54,875 bases of DNA from Actinomycetota bacterium (GTDB lineage Bacteria; Actinomycetota; Actinomycetes; Propionibacteriales; Nocardioidaceae): assembly GCA_009701885.1 (NCBI GenBank), contig WLJH01000026.1, forward strand, positions 1-54,875, read 5' to 3'. A model generated the notes under the pieces. It saw only the letters and a program-made list of their open reading frames with translations. It searched no databases and was not told the DNA's origin. The position numbers and the translations under genes are program-made. Shown in pieces: positions 8,638-18,947 of the stretch (position 1 is its first letter; each line of letters starts with the position of its first letter).

Positions 8638-8877
8638 ATGGGTTACGGAGCCGGAGGCTTTCTGGTCGTCGTCGGACTGGTCCTGGCGCTGGCGGTGCAG
8701 GACGCCGTCGAGGGCGTCGACCTGGTCATGATCGGCTGGATCATGACCATCGTCGGCGTCGTGCTGCTGCTGCTGACGGCGCTGACGCTGAACCGCAGGA
8801 ACGGAGCCAGCTCGGTGCAGACCACCACGCACGCGGACGGTTCGGTCACCGAGCGCCGAAGCAGCACCGAGATCTGA
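8638..8877 (+). CDS. Small two-helix membrane protein, DUF6458-like
   Basis: The 79-residue protein starts MGYGAGGFLVVVGLVLALAV and has a second hydrophobic segment (MIGWIMTIVGVVLLLLTAL), then a polar tail with VQTTTHADGSVTERRSS. This matches the small actinobacterial membrane proteins grouped as DUF6458, whose function is unknown. A strong GAAGGAG ribosome site lies 7 bases before the ATG. It is transcribed divergently from the molybdopterin oxidoreductase and followed by a strong hairpin, so it is probably monocistronic. Confidence 0.8.
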   Translation: MGYGAGGFLVVVGLVLALAVQDAVEGVDLVMIGWIMTIVGVVLLLLTALTLNRRNGASSVQTTTHADGSVTERRSSTEI

Positions 8878-8905
8878 GCTGCACCCGCCGCACGATCGCG
8901 GCCCG

Positions 8906-8948
8906 GCCCCGCGCCACCGAGAATTTCTGGTCCTCGGAGGCGCGGGGC
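8906..8948 (+). terminator. Large hairpin downstream of the small membrane protein gene
   Basis: Arms of 16 bases (8906-8921, 8933-8948) pair with a single A-A mismatch around an 11-base loop. The left arm is GCCCCGCGCCACCGAG. The sequence TAGTCTTT follows directly, giving a partial T-run. The TAGTCT could also serve as a -10 element for rpsO. Confidence 0.7.
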
Positions 8949-9066
8949 TAGTCTTTCCCGGTTGCCGTCCAACGGCCGCGGATCCAGAGTGCCCGGGTGA
9001 ACAGGCCCCGGCGCGCCGCGCAGCGAACAGGCCAGCTGGGAGACCAGGGCCGGGAGGAGAACCCGT

Positions 9067-9342
9067 ATGTCGATCGGTACCGACGCGGAGACCAAGAAGA
9101 AGATCATCGCCGAGTACGCCACGACCGAGGGCGACACCGGCTCGCCGGAGGTCCAGATCGCGCTGCTCTCGCACCGCATCGCCCACCTGACCGAGCACCT
9201 CAAGCAGCACAAGCACGACCACCACAGCCGTCGTGGCCTGCTGCTCCTGGTGGGTCAGCGCCGCCGGCTGCTGAACTACCTGAACAAGTCCGACATCGAG
9301 CGCTACCGCTCGATCATCGAGCGTCTCGGCCTGCGCCGCTGA
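9067..9342 (+). CDS. rpsO: 30S ribosomal protein S15
   Basis: S15 binds the central domain of 16S rRNA early in 30S assembly. The 91-residue protein carries the family signature from [25 protein letters not shown] through [31 protein letters not shown] ribosome site precedes the ATG. It is followed by a hairpin and then pnp, the conserved rpsO-pnp order. The 110-base leader contains GAACAGGCC twice (8999-9007 and 9025-9033); such leaders bind S15 for autoregulation in many bacteria, but the structure here was not modelled. Confidence 0.97.
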   Translation: MSIGTDAETKKKIIAEYATTEGDTGSPEVQIALLSHRIAHLTEHLKQHKHDHHSRRGLLLLVGQRRRLLNYLNKSDIERYRSIIERLGLRR

Positions 9343-9362
9343 CGCACCCCTGCACGCAGGGC

Positions 9363-9393
9363 GGAGCGGTCGCCCGACCCGGGCGGCCGCTCC
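9363..9393 (+). terminator. Hairpin between rpsO and pnp
   Basis: Thirteen-base arms (9363-9375 and 9381-9393; GGAGCGGTCGCCC with GGGCGGCCGCTCC) pair with one G-T wobble around a 5-base loop. It probably reduces readthrough from rpsO into pnp, and could also be an RNase III-type processing site as known for rpsO-pnp mRNAs. Confidence 0.7.
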
Positions 9394-9416
9394 GACGCAT
9401 GTGCGGGCCCGAGCAC

Positions 9417-9422
9417 TAGGCT
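9417..9422 (+). promoter_or_regulatory. Possible -10 element of a pnp promoter
   Basis: TAGGCT follows the rpsO hairpin and lies about 180 bases before the pnp start, leaving a long 5' leader. Long pnp leaders are used for autoregulation in other bacteria. No clear -35 was recognised. Confidence 0.35.
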
Positions 9423-9600
9423 CGGAGCCGCACCACCGAAGAATCCACACACCAGGAGCGACCCGCTCGCCTCGGCCCGGTCCTCGGTAGTGGCTCTCAG
9501 GACGTGACCCGCCCACGGCGGGACGCCGCTGCGGGCCTCGATCGAAGATCGGCACTGACGCGGGACGCAGCGGAGAGCTCCGCAACCAGAAGGACCCCTC

Positions 9601-11850
9601 TTGACCGAGACCCACACCGAACCCGTGATCTCCGCCGTCGAGACCGTCATCGACAACGGCTCGTTCGGCACCCGCACCATCAAGTTCGAGACCGGGCTGC
9701 TGGCCCGGCAGGCCGCCGGTTCCGTGACCGCCTACCTCGACGACGACACGATGCTGCTCTCGGCGACCACCGCCGGCAAGCAGCCGAAGGACCACTTCGA
9801 CTTCTTCCCCCTGACGATCGACGTCGAGGAGCGGATGTACGCCGCGGGCAAGATCCCCGGCTCGTTCTTCCGCTCCGAGGGTCGTCCGGGCGAGGACGCG
9901 ATCCTCACCTGCCGCCTCATCGACCGCCCGCTGCGCCCGACCTTCAAGAAGGGCCTGCGCAACGAGGTCCAGGTCGTCATCACCGTCCTGGCCCTCGAGC
10001 CCGACACCCCCTACGACGTGCTGGCGATCAACGCCGCGTCCATGTCCACCCAGCTCTCCGGCCTGCCGTTCTCCGGCCCCGTCGGCGGCGTGCGCGTGGC
10101 CCTCATCGACGGCCAGTGGGTCGCGTTCCCGACCCACTCCCAGCTCGAGGACGCCGTCTTCGACATGGTCGTGGCCGGCCGCGTCACCGACAGCGGCGAC
10201 GTCGCGATCATGATGGTCGAGGCGGAGGCCACCGAGACGGCCTTCGGCAAGATCCAGTCCGGCGCCCAGGCGCCCGACGAGACCGTCGTGGCCCAGGGGC
10301 TCGACGCCTCCAAGCCCTTCATCAAGCAGCTCTGCGAGGCCCAGTCCGAGCTCGCCGCCGTCGCGGCCAAGCCGGTCCAGGACTTCCCGGTCTTCCTCGA
10401 CTACCAGGACGACGTCTACGCCGCCGTCGAGGCCGCTGCGCGCGAGGACCTCGCCGCCGCGATGAAGATCGCCGACAAGCAGGAGCGCGAGGAGCGCACC
10501 AACGAGCTCAAGGACGCCCTGCTCGACCGTCTCGCCGGCCAGTTCGAGGGCCGCGAGAAGGAGCTCGGTGCCGCGTTCCGCTCGCTCAACAAGTCGCTGG
10601 TGCGCGAGTCGATCCTGCGCGACAAGATCCGCATCGACGGTCGCGGCCTGGCCGACATCCGTCCCCTGCACGCCGAGGTCGGCCTGATCCCGCGCGTGCA
10701 CGGCTCGGCGCTGTTCGAGCGTGGCGAGACCCAGATCCTGGGCGTCACCACCCTCGACATGCTCAAGATGGAGCAGCAGCTCGACACGCTGTCCCCGGAG
10801 AAGCACCGCCGCTACATGCACAAGTACGTCTTCCCGCCGTTCTCCACCGGCGAGACCGGCCGCGTGGGCTCGCCCAAGCGCCGCGAGGTCGGCCACGGCG
10901 CGCTCGCGCGTCGCGCGCTGCTGCCGGTGCTGCCGGACCGTGAGGAGTTCCCCTACGCCATCCGCCAGCTCTCCGAGGCCATGGGCTCCAACGGCTCGAC
11001 CTCGATGGGCTCGGTCTGCGCCTCGACCCTGTCGCTGCTGCAGGCCGGTGTGCCGCTGAAGGCCTCCGTCGCGGGCATCGCGATGGGCCTGGTCTCCGGT
11101 GAGGTCGACGGCCAGACGACGTACGTCGCGCTGACCGACATCCTCGGTGCCGAGGACGCCTTCGGCGACATGGACTTCAAGGTCGCCGGCACCCGCGAGT
11201 TCGTCACCGCCCTGCAGCTGGACACCAAGCTCGACGGCATCCCCGCCGAGGTGCTCGGTGCCGCGCTGAAGCAGGCCCGGGACGCCCGCCTGACCATCCT
11301 CGACGTCATGGCCGAGGCCATCGACGCCCCGGACGAGATGTCGGAGACCGCGCCGCGGATCATCACCATCAAGATCCCGGTCGACAAGATCGGCGAGGTG
11401 ATCGGTCCCAAGGGCAAGATCATCAACCAGATCCAGGACGACACCGGCGCCTCGATCTCCATCGAGGACGACGGCACCATCTACATCGGTGCCACCGTCG
11501 GCTCGGCCGCCGAGGCCGCCCGGTCGGCGATCAACGCGATCGCCAACCCGACGATGCCCGAGGTCGGCGAGCGCTACCTCGGCACCGTCGTCAAGACGAC
11601 CAACTTCGGTGCGTTCGTCTCGCTGATGCCGGGCAAGGACGGGCTGCTGCACATCAGCAAACTCCGCTCGCTGGCCGGTGGCAAGCGCGTCGATGCCGTC
11701 GAGGACGTCGTCTCGGTGGGCCAGAAGATCCAGGTCCAGATCGCCGAGATCGACGACCGCGGCAAGCTCTCCCTGGCCCCCGTGGTCGAGGAGGACGGCG
11801 CCGAGGCCCCGGCCGGCGCCGCCACCGAGGAGACCGCCACCGAGGAGTGA
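9601..11850 (+). CDS. pnp: Polyribonucleotide nucleotidyltransferase (PNPase)
   Basis: PNPase degrades RNA 3' to 5' with phosphate, releasing nucleoside diphosphates, and can add 3' tails. The 749-residue protein has two RNase PH domains. The first has [19 protein letters not shown]; the second has [21 protein letters not shown] (about 340-360) and the catalytic region [30 protein letters not shown] domain ([16 protein letters not shown], about residue 597) and an S1 domain ([28 protein letters not shown]) follow. The TTG start has an AAGGA site about 8 bases upstream. The acidic Ala/Glu tail is common in actinobacteria. The M16 peptidase gene follows after a hairpin, also a conserved order. 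Confidence 0.97.
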   Translation: MTETHTEPVISAVETVIDNGSFGTRTIKFETGLLARQAAGSVTAYLDDDTMLLSATTAGKQPKDHFDFFPLTIDVEERMYAAGKIPGSFFRSEGRPGEDAILTCRLIDRPLRPTFKKGLRNEVQVVITVLALEPDTPYDVLAINAASMSTQLSGLPFSGPVGGVRVALIDGQWVAFPTHSQLEDAVFDMVVAGRVTDSGDVAIMMVEAEATETAFGKIQSGAQAPDETVVAQGLDASKPFIKQLCEAQSELAAVAAKPVQDFPVFLDYQDDVYAAVEAAAREDLAAAMKIADKQEREERTNELKDALLDRLAGQFEGREKELGAAFRSLNKSLVRESILRDKIRIDGRGLADIRPLHAEVGLIPRVHGSALFERGETQILGVTTLDMLKMEQQLDTLSPEKHRRYMHKYVFPPFSTGETGRVGSPKRREVGHGALARRALLPVLPDREEFPYAIRQLSEAMGSNGSTSMGSVCASTLSLLQAGVPLKASVAGIAMGLVSGEVDGQTTYVALTDILGAEDAFGDMDFKVAGTREFVTALQLDTKLDGIPAEVLGAALKQARDARLTILDVMAEAIDAPDEMSETAPRIITIKIPVDKIGEVIGPKGKIINQIQDDTGASISIEDDGTIYIGATVGSAAEAARSAINAIANPTMPEVGERYLGTVVKTTNFGAFVSLMPGKDGLLHISKLRSLAGGKRVDAVEDVVSVGQKIQVQIAEIDDRGKLSLAPVVEEDGAEAPAGAATEETATEE

Positions 11851-11895
11851 TCCTCCGCGTCCCGGCCCCACGCGGGCCACGGACGCACCCACGCG

Positions 11896-11926
11896 CCGAC
11901 CCGTCCGAGCACCTCGGGCGGGTCGG
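11896..11926 (+). terminator. Hairpin downstream of pnp
   Basis: Fourteen-base arms (CCGACCCGTCCGAG at 11896-11909 and CTCGGGCGGGTCGG at 11913-11926) pair with one G-T wobble around CAC. It lies about 45 bases after the pnp stop. Confidence 0.65.
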
Positions 11927-12033
11927 CCGCGTCAGGGGCCCGGTCACCCCGGGCCCATCACCGGTACCCGGCAGCCACCACCCCCGGCCGCCGGGCCGGC
12001 CCGCACCTCACGTCACCGCCGAGGAGGCCACCC

Positions 12034-13350
12034 GTGCCGCACGACCGCACCGAGCCCGTCACCACCACCCTCTCCGAGACCGCCGACGACGACGGGCTGG
12101 TCACCTCCACCGTGCGACGCACGGTGCTGCCCTCGGGCCTGCGCGTGGTCACCGAGCAGATGGCCGGCGTCCGCTCGGCCAGCATCGGGGTGTGGGTCGG
12201 TGTCGGCTCGGCCGACGAGGACGAGACGCTGCACGGCTGCTCGCACTTCCTCGAGCACGTGCTGTTCAAGGGCACCGGCAGCCGCACCGCCCTGGACATC
12301 TCGGTGGCGCTGGACGCGGTGGGCGGGGAGTTCAACGCCTTCACCGCCAAGGAGTACACCTGCTTCCACGCGCGGGTGCTCGACCAGGACCTGCCGCTGG
12401 CCGTGGACGTGCTCGGCGACATGATCACCGACCCGCTCATCACGCCCGAGGACGTCGAGGCCGAGCGCGACGTGATCCTCGACGAGATCGCGATGCACGA
12501 CGACGACCCCGAGGACGTCGTGCACAACCTCTTCGCCGCACAGGCCTTCGGTGCCGACACCCCCTGGGGCCGGCCGATCGCCGGCACGGAGGACTCGATC
12601 GCGGCGCTCACCCGCGACCAGGTCGCGGCCTTCCACCGCGACCACTACCGACCGGCCACCATCGTCGTGGCCCTGGCCGGCAACCTCGAGCACGACCGGG
12701 TCGTGGGGATGGTCGAGGAGTCCTTCGCCCGCAACGGCTTCCTCGACCGCGTCGAGGCCCCCGTCTCCCGGCTGGGCGGCGGCACGCTCGTCCCGGTCCA
12801 CGGGGGCACGGCGCAGGCCACGCGCCCCTTCGAGCAGGTCAACCTGGTGCTGGGCATGGAGGGCATCGGCCGCAACGACCCCCGTCGCTTCGCCCTCTCC
12901 ATCCTCAACACCGCACTGGGCGGCGGCACGTCGTCGCGGCTCTTCCAGGAGGTCCGCGAGCACCGCGGCCTGGCGTACTCCGTCTACTCCTTCGCCGCCC
13001 ACCACGCCGACACCGGGCTGGTCGGGGTCTCGGTCGGCTGCCTTCCCGCCAAGGCCGAGGAGGTGCTGCAGGTCGTCCGCGAGCAGCTGGCGCTGGTCGC
13101 GCGCGACGGCATCACCGCCGAGGAGCTGGCCCGGGGGAAGGGGCAGCTGCGCGGGGGACTGGTGCTCGGTCTGGAGGACTCCGGCTCGCGGATGTCGCGC
13201 CTGGGCAAGTCCGAGCTGGTCCACGACACGCTGCTGACCATGGACGAGGTGCTGCAGCACATCGAGGACGTCACGGTGGAGGAGGTCCGCGCGGTCGCGG
13301 CCGAGGTCCTCACGCGTCCCGAGGTGCTCGCGGTGGTCGGTCCGGCCTGA
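12034..13350 (+). CDS. M16 family zinc peptidase (mitochondrial processing peptidase-like)
   Basis: This 438-residue protein is an M16B peptidase. The inverted zinc motif HFLEH is at residues 71-75 within HGCSHFLEHVLFKGT, and the downstream Glu helix is DVEAERDVILDEIAM. The C-terminal half is the inactive M16 domain, with the R/Y pair region in EVREHRGLAYSVYSF. Its substrates in actinobacteria are not settled; the position after pnp is conserved across the phylum. The GTG start has a GAGGAGG ribosome site. No signal peptide is seen, so it is cytoplasmic. Confidence 0.93.
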   Translation: MPHDRTEPVTTTLSETADDDGLVTSTVRRTVLPSGLRVVTEQMAGVRSASIGVWVGVGSADEDETLHGCSHFLEHVLFKGTGSRTALDISVALDAVGGEFNAFTAKEYTCFHARVLDQDLPLAVDVLGDMITDPLITPEDVEAERDVILDEIAMHDDDPEDVVHNLFAAQAFGADTPWGRPIAGTEDSIAALTRDQVAAFHRDHYRPATIVVALAGNLEHDRVVGMVEESFARNGFLDRVEAPVSRLGGGTLVPVHGGTAQATRPFEQVNLVLGMEGIGRNDPRRFALSILNTALGGGTSSRLFQEVREHRGLAYSVYSFAAHHADTGLVGVSVGCLPAKAEEVLQVVREQLALVARDGITAEELARGKGQLRGGLVLGLEDSGSRMSRLGKSELVHDTLLTMDEVLQHIEDVTVEEVRAVAAEVLTRPEVLAVVGPA

Positions 13351-13384
13351 GGCTGGGCCCCGGTCCTGCGGCCGGCGTACCTGC

Positions 13385-13939
13385 TCAGGCCAGGACGACG
13401 CACGCGGCGCAGGCCGCGGCCCACAGGACGCTGGAGAACGTGCCGATGATGAAGCGCTCGGCGACCGCTCCGGTGCCGGCGTTGCGCAGCTCGGGGTAGC
13501 GGCCCAGGCCCTTGAGGGCGAGCACGACCGCGGTGCCCTCCGGCCAGCCCGCCACCAGTGCGGCCACCACGCCGGCTCGCTCCAGGGCGCCGATCCAGGC
13601 CCCGCCGCGCAGCAGCTCACCGGCGTGCTCCAAGGAGTCGTCCTCGTCACCGGCGGCGGTGCCGCCCTGGTCCACGACGTCGAAGAGCGCCGCGGTCACG
13701 GGCCCGCCACCGACGACGGCCAGGACCCCTGCGAGGCCCACCAGCAGGGTGCGGGGAGCGTCGCCCGCCACCTGCAGGTCCGCCGCTCCGGCCCAGGCCA
13801 GCGAGGCCAGCAGCAGGAGCAGCGAGATCGGGGTCCAGGTGCGCGCGCCCGTCCGGGTCCAGGCCCAGCAGGCCGCGAGCACGGCGGCGCCCAGCAGCAC
13901 CAGCAGCATGGCCCCGGCGGGGTCGACGTCCCACCTCAC
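13385..13939 (-). CDS. Membrane protein of unknown function coupled to an HTH gene
   Basis: The 184-residue protein has about five hydrophobic segments (e.g. GAMLLVLLGAAVLAACWAW, PISLLLLLASLAWAG, RTLLVGLAGVLAVVGGGPV, and a C-terminal SSVLWAAACAACVVLA). A polar, acidic loop (QGGTAAGDEDDSLEHAGELL) follows the third. The segment GLGRYPELRN is reminiscent of membrane partners found beside SatD-like proteins. The start codon overlaps the stop of the upstream HTH gene by 4 bases, so the two form an operon and probably act together. I cannot assign a function. Confidence 0.7.
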   Translation of the reverse strand: MRWDVDPAGAMLLVLLGAAVLAACWAWTRTGARTWTPISLLLLLASLAWAGAADLQVAGDAPRTLLVGLAGVLAVVGGGPVTAALFDVVDQGGTAAGDEDDSLEHAGELLRGGAWIGALERAGVVAALVAGWPEGTAVVLALKGLGRYPELRNAGTGAVAERFIIGTFSSVLWAAACAACVVLA

Positions 13940-14610
13940 GGCTGCGCCCCTCGATCGGTGGCGTGGGTCTCGGCAGCGGGGTCAGCCTCCGACCGGGCGG
14001 CGGCCAGGGCGAGGTCGGCCAGGTGGGCGACCAGCTCGCGGGCCCGTCGGCCCTCGGCGAGCCCGGCAGCAGCGGCGCGCTGGCTCACGGCACTGGGGGT
14101 GACGCCCAGTCGGTGGGCGGCCTGCTCGTAGGTCGCTCCGGCGTCGACGAGGTCCACGACCTCCCAGCCGCGCCGGGTCCGGCGCTCCAGCAGCGAGGCC
14201 CACAACCACAGCGCGCTCTCCAGGGCGCGCGCCGACGCCTCGGCCGGCTCCGGCGCGTGGACCCGCAGCCCTGCGGGCGAGGTGCGGGCAGCCTCGACGG
14301 CCGCGCGGGCCCGGACGAACGCGGGACCGCGTGCCTCGCGCACGTCCTCCGGGAGCGGCGCCTGGACCGCGCCGAGCCCGAGGCCCAGTCGCCAGTCGCC
14401 GCTGCGCAGCACCCGCTCCACCAGGGCGGGCAGGTGCGCGGGTTCGGTGACCAGGGCCTGCACCTCGTCACCGGCGGTGCGCTGGAAGGCCAGCCGCGTG
14501 GGCGCGTCGGCGACGGCGGCCAGCAGGTCACCCACCCGGTCGGGGCCGCGCCGGCTCCCACGCTGGTCCACGGTCAGCACGAGGCCGACGAGCGATGCCA
14601 CCGCCACCAC
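13936..14610 (-). CDS. SatD-like protein with a C-terminal helix-turn-helix
   Basis: The 224-residue protein starts VLTVDQRGSRRGPDRVGDLL, resembling the start of SatD-family proteins, and has a central region with LRSGDWRLGLGLGAVQAPLPEDVREARGP. Residues about 160-184 (ATYEQAAHRLGVTPSAVSQR) form a clear helix-turn-helix. The GTG start at 14610 has a GGAGGAGGT site 2-5 bases upstream; the next GTG, at 14607, is equally possible. It is the first gene of a pair with the membrane protein. Two copies of a 14-bp sequence just upstream could be its own operator. The molecular role is unknown. Confidence 0.65.
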   Translation of the reverse strand: MVAVASLVGLVLTVDQRGSRRGPDRVGDLLAAVADAPTRLAFQRTAGDEVQALVTEPAHLPALVERVLRSGDWRLGLGLGAVQAPLPEDVREARGPAFVRARAAVEAARTSPAGLRVHAPEPAEASARALESALWLWASLLERRTRRGWEVVDLVDAGATYEQAAHRLGVTPSAVSQRAAAAGLAEGRRARELVAHLADLALAAARSEADPAAETHATDRGAQP

Positions 14611-14621
14611 GCACCTCCTCC

Positions 14622-14660
14622 AGGTCCTGGCCTAATGTAGACCCACCTGAAGGTTCTGGT

Positions 14661-14664
<4 letters not shown>
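14622..14664 (-). promoter_or_regulatory. Two 14-bp direct repeats before the SatD-like HTH gene (operator candidate)
   Basis: On the minus strand, TTAGACCAGAACCT (14664-14651) and TTAGGCCAGGACCT (14635-14622) match at 12 of 14 bases and start 29 bases apart, close to three helical turns less two bases. Between them is TACATT, a possible -10 element. The distal copy overlaps the stop codon of the upstream methyltransferase. Confidence 0.6.
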
Positions 14665-16068
<1,404 letters not shown>

Positions 16069-16377
16069 GGCCGTTCCTCCTCCGTGGGGCGCCGGACCGG
16101 CGCGTCCTCCCGGACACGTGCGCCGGCTCGGACTTGCACCTTTTCGCACTGCACGAACCTGCAGCACCCCGGTGGTTCCCCTGCTCGCGGGTGCGGGCCA
16201 GGCTGGACGCGTGACCGGGCCGCACCGCGGCCCGCGCCCGTGCCGGACGGAACGGCACGGACCCCTCCGGGCGTCGGTGGTCCTCCGTGGGGGAGGGAAC
16301 GCGGACGCCCGCGGCCCCGCCCCCGACCCGGGGCGGGGCCACCGGGGCCGCGCCGGGTCCGATCGTCTCGTCCCGCG
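16069..16377. other. Intergenic region between convergent dapB and azlD
   Basis: I see no convincing gene in these 309 bases. The region contains a GC palindrome right after dapB (GCGCCGGACCGGCGC, 16089-16103), a relatively AT-rich patch near 16130-16160, a short hairpin GTGCC-GGCAC near 16240, and a strong terminator hairpin near its right end. Codon-like bias in one frame looks incidental. Confidence 0.5.
16313..16340. terminator. Bidirectional-type GC hairpin between dapB and azlD
   Basis: GGCCCCGCCCC (16313-16323) pairs perfectly with GGGGCGGGGCC (16330-16340) around a 6-base loop. It lies between converging genes and could stop transcription from both sides. Confidence 0.7.
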
Positions 16378-16677
16378 TCAGAGCCGCAGCAGCGCCGCGG
16401 TGAGGGCCGCCCCGACGACGACCACGAGGAACGGCGCGCGCAGCAGGAGCAGGACGATCGCGGCCCCGAGGCCCGCGGCGCGTGCGTCGAGGACCAGGTC
16501 CTGGTCGCCCCCGAGCACCTGGACCGCCACGAGCCCGGCCAGCAGCGCCACCGGCAGCCGGTCGGCGACGGCCCGGACCGTGGGCCGCTCGAGCACTTGG
16601 TGGGGGACCGAGAGACCGGCGAGCTTGAGCGCGTAGCAGGCCAGACCTGCGGCGAGCACCGCCCACCACGTGCTCAT
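16378..16677 (-). CDS. azlD: AzlD-type small subunit of a branched-chain amino acid exporter
   Basis: The 99-residue protein has four hydrophobic helices, beginning MSTWWAVLAAGLACYALKLAG, with the family segment LPVALLAGLVAVQVLG. AzlD works with AzlC to export branched-chain amino acids or analogues (known for BrnFE/AzlCD families). The ATG overlaps the azlC stop by 4 bases, so the subunits are translationally coupled. Confidence 0.85.
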   Translation of the reverse strand: MSTWWAVLAAGLACYALKLAGLSVPHQVLERPTVRAVADRLPVALLAGLVAVQVLGGDQDLVLDARAAGLGAAIVLLLLRAPFLVVVVGAALTAALLRL

Positions 16678-17378
16678 GCCGTCGCTCCGGGCCGTGACCG
16701 GTCGCGGGCCAGCAGCCCCACGAGCAGCGCCGTGCCGCCCGCGGCCAGCACAGGTACGCCGGCGGGCGCGAGCGGCACGACCAGCAGCGCCACCGCGGCG
16801 GCCGCGAGGGCGAGCGGCAGGCCTCCCGGCTCGCGCAGGCGCGGCCAGAGCAGGGCGAGGAAGGCGGCGCCGACGGCTGCGTCCAGGCCGTAGGTGCGGG
16901 GATCGCCGAGCACCGTCCCGCCGATCGCACCGAGGAGGGTGAAGAGGTTCCAGAGGACGAAGACGCTCCCCCCGGTCCAGATGAAGCCCGTCCGGGCGGC
17001 CGCAGTGCTGCCGCGGGTCACCGCCATGGCGGTGGACTCGTCGATCACCAGGTGCGCTGCGCCGAGGCGGCGGGCGCCCCGCCACGCGAGCAGCGGGGCC
17101 AACCGCAGGCCGTAGAGCGTGTTGCGGGTGCCGAGCAGGGCGGCCGTGAGGGCCGCCGAGACCGCGGAGCCCCCGGCGCCGAGGACCCCGACCAGCGCGA
17201 ACTGCGAGGCCCCGGTGAACATCAGCAGGGACAGGACGCAGGTCTGGGCCACGTCGAGGCCGGAGGCGACGGACACGGCGCCGAAGGAGGTGCCGTAGAG
17301 CCCGGTGGCGATCCCGACGCCGAGGCTGTCGCGGACGATCGGTCCCCTCTCGTCCGGGGAGAGGGCCGGCTCGCTCAC
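16674..17378 (-). CDS. azlC: AzlC-type large subunit of a branched-chain amino acid exporter
   Basis: This 234-residue protein shows AzlC motifs: GVGIATGLYGTSFGAVSVASGL, LLMFTGASQFALVGVLGAGGS and LGTRNTLYGLRLAPLL, with about seven hydrophobic segments. The start is a GTG (VSEPALSPDERGP) preceded at 7 bases by TAGCCT and by no ribosome site, pointing to a leaderless mRNA; longer frames upstream have non-membrane, low-quality sequence. It forms an operon with azlD. No adjacent Lrp-type regulator is present, unlike some brnFE loci. Confidence 0.88.
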   Translation of the reverse strand: MSEPALSPDERGPIVRDSLGVGIATGLYGTSFGAVSVASGLDVAQTCVLSLLMFTGASQFALVGVLGAGGSAVSAALTAALLGTRNTLYGLRLAPLLAWRGARRLGAAHLVIDESTAMAVTRGSTAAARTGFIWTGGSVFVLWNLFTLLGAIGGTVLGDPRTYGLDAAVGAAFLALLWPRLREPGGLPLALAAAAVALLVVPLAPAGVPVLAAGGTALLVGLLARDRSRPGATA

Positions 17379-17391
17379 GCGCGCCAGGCTA
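17376..17391 (-). promoter_or_regulatory. Leaderless-type -10 element of azlC
   Basis: On the minus strand TAGCCT (17391-17386) is 7 bases before the GTG start at 17378. Confidence 0.5.
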
Positions 17392-17411
17392 GGTGACGTC
17401 CGCCTTCCAGC

Positions 17412-17433
17412 GGCCCCCGGGCTGCCGGGGGCC
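17412..17433 (-). terminator. Hairpin between a small ORF and azlC
   Basis: GGCCCCCGG and CCGGGGGCC (9-base arms) pair around GCTG. It lies just downstream of the small minus-strand ORF and upstream of the azlC promoter, so it may close the DUF3043-GNAT-small ORF unit. Confidence 0.6.
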
Positions 17434-17442
17434 CGCCGGTGC

Positions 17443-17559
17443 TCAGCCGCCGAGGGTGCCCGACGGGCCGACGAGGGCGAGGAGCAGGAAGAGCCCCGTG
17501 ATCGAGGTGAGGAGCCAGGTGACGACCAGGCGGTGCAGACGGGGGAGCGGACCGAGCAT
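17443..17559 (-). CDS. Possible 38-residue single-span membrane protein
   Basis: An ATG frame reads MLGPLPRLHRLVVTWLLTSI and continues into GLFLLLALVGPSG, that is, a basic start and one hydrophobic helix. It ends 10 bases before a terminator hairpin and lies downstream of the GNAT gene on the same strand. There is no strong ribosome site. The composition fits a tiny membrane protein, but nothing else supports it. Confidence 0.35.
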   Translation of the reverse strand: MLGPLPRLHRLVVTWLLTSITGLFLLLALVGPSGTLGG

Positions 17560-17643
17560 GGCTGGTTCGTGCCCCGGCCGGTCGGGCCGCACACCGCCCA
17601 GGAGGGTGAAGGTAAAGAGAGGTGCTCGGTCGAGTGGGGGTGC

Positions 17644-18225
17644 TCAGCCGAGGTCGGTGTGCAGCCGCACCTGCTTGACGCGCACCGCCCCGGTGCCGTC
17701 CAGGTCCAGCTCGCGGTGCGCTCCGTCGGGCGCCCACCCGGCCCCGTCGAGGAAGCCCCGCAGGGCGTCGTCGGAGGCCACCACCCAGGTGACGGCGCGC
17801 TGGAACCGGTCCGCTCGCAGCGTGTCGGCCGCCGCCTGGAGCAGCCGGCTGCCGTGGCCCAGGCGTCGCTCGGCGGGGTCGAGCACCAGCTCGGAGAGCT
17901 CGCCGTCGGCGACGGGGTCGCGGTCGGGGTCGGTGCTGGGGCCGGTGAGGGCGAAGCCGACCACGCGGTTGCGCTCGAGCGCGACCAGGGCCCGGCTCCG
18001 GGCGTCGCGCGGTCGGGCCAGCGAGTCGCGCCACGCCGCGGTCGCGGCCTCGACCGCGTCCGGGCCGCTGGGGAAGGCCTCGGCAGGCACCAGGCCGGCG
18101 TACATCTCCGGCCAGGCGCGCAACTGCAGGGAGGCGATGGCGGGGGCGTCCTCGGCCCAGGCCACCCGGACCGAGACGTCGGCGGAGGGGCGGCGTCCCT
18201 GCGAGGACGCGTGGTCGCCGCTCAC
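17644..18225 (-). CDS. GNAT family N-acetyltransferase
   Basis: The 193-residue protein has the acetyltransferase fold: an N-terminal VRVAWAEDAPAIASLQLRAW, central ELSELVLDPAERRLGHGSRLLQAAAD (the acetyl-CoA loop, normally Q/RxxGxG/A, here RRLGHG) and a C-terminal FLDGAGWAPDGAHRELDL. The substrate is unknown. The GTG start overlaps the stop of the upstream DUF3043 gene (GTGA), which decides the start and implies coupled translation. Confidence 0.87.
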   Translation of the reverse strand: MSGDHASSQGRRPSADVSVRVAWAEDAPAIASLQLRAWPEMYAGLVPAEAFPSGPDAVEAATAAWRDSLARPRDARSRALVALERNRVVGFALTGPSTDPDRDPVADGELSELVLDPAERRLGHGSRLLQAAADTLRADRFQRAVTWVVASDDALRGFLDGAGWAPDGAHRELDLDGTGAVRVKQVRLHTDLG

Positions 18226-18845
18226 CGGTAGTGCTCGGGGAGCTTCTGGCCGATCTTGACCTGGGCCTTGGGCATCCGCATGAACTTCATCTGCATGGCC
18301 CGGCTGATGGCGTACCAGGTGGTGCCCTTGGTCGCGGTGCTGTCGTCGGGGAACCGGCGGCCGAGCTCGCGGCGCACGCGGAACCGCAGCTGGACCATGT
18401 CGATGACCACCAGCAGCACGGTGAGCAGGAGCACGGTGCTGCCGATGCCGGCCAGCGTCGGGTTGCCGGAGTAGCTCAGGACCATCGTGACCAGCAGCAC
18501 CGGGATGATCACGTCGATGAAGGAGAAGCGCGAGTCCACGAAATCGCGCACGAACCGGCGGACCGGGCCCTTGTCGCGGGGCAGCAGGAAGCGCTCGTCG
18601 CCGGACTTCATGCCCGCGCGCACGCGCGCGGAGTTGTCGGCCCGGGCCGCGCGCGCTGCGGCGGCCTGCTCCTTGCGGGTCCGCGGCACCTTGGCGCGAG
18701 CGCGGGCGGCGGCCTCGGCCTCCTTGCGGGTCGGCGTCGGGCGACCCTTCTTGCCCGGCGTCGCCGTCGTGGAGCTGCCCCCGGCATCGGCGGTGAGCGT
18801 GCCGGCGGGGTCGGTGGCCTGGTCGGACTTGCTGCGACGGAACAA
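18222..18845 (-). CDS. DUF3043 membrane protein
   Basis: The protein (207 residues from a TTG start) begins LFRRSKSDQATD and has a basic, Ala/Lys-rich cytoplasmic region (GKKGRPTPTRKEAEAAARARAK), then DERFLLPRDKGPVRRFVRDFVDSR, two transmembrane helices (VIIPVLLVTMVLSYSG and GIGSTVLLLTVLLVVIDMV), and a conserved C-terminal TTWYAISRAMQMKFMRMPK. This layout is the DUF3043 family, widespread in actinobacteria with no established role. The TTG has a GAGAAGG site about 6 bases upstream; an in-frame ATG at 18932 is less likely. It is divergent from pspA. Confidence 0.88.
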   Translation of the reverse strand: MFRRSKSDQATDPAGTLTADAGGSSTTATPGKKGRPTPTRKEAEAAARARAKVPRTRKEQAAAARAARADNSARVRAGMKSGDERFLLPRDKGPVRRFVRDFVDSRFSFIDVIIPVLLVTMVLSYSGNPTLAGIGSTVLLLTVLLVVIDMVQLRFRVRRELGRRFPDDSTATKGTTWYAISRAMQMKFMRMPKAQVKIGQKLPEHYR

Positions 18846-18947
18846 CGTGGGCCTTCTCGCGAGGGGGCGGGGCGTCGGCGCGACGCCGGCGGACGGGGTC
18901 AGGGTACCGGGGGTGCCGGGACCACTGCCCACGCGTTGCCTGCGCGC

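Noticed and set aside
8530..11892. Very long minus-strand open frame across rpsO and pnp
   Set aside because: It is antisense to two certain genes and reads as low-complexity Gly/Leu/Asp sequence; no start context or domain.
16118..16636. Plus-strand frame in the dapB-azlD intergenic region
   Set aside because: It runs through a terminator hairpin and into antisense azlD; no ribosome site or domain.
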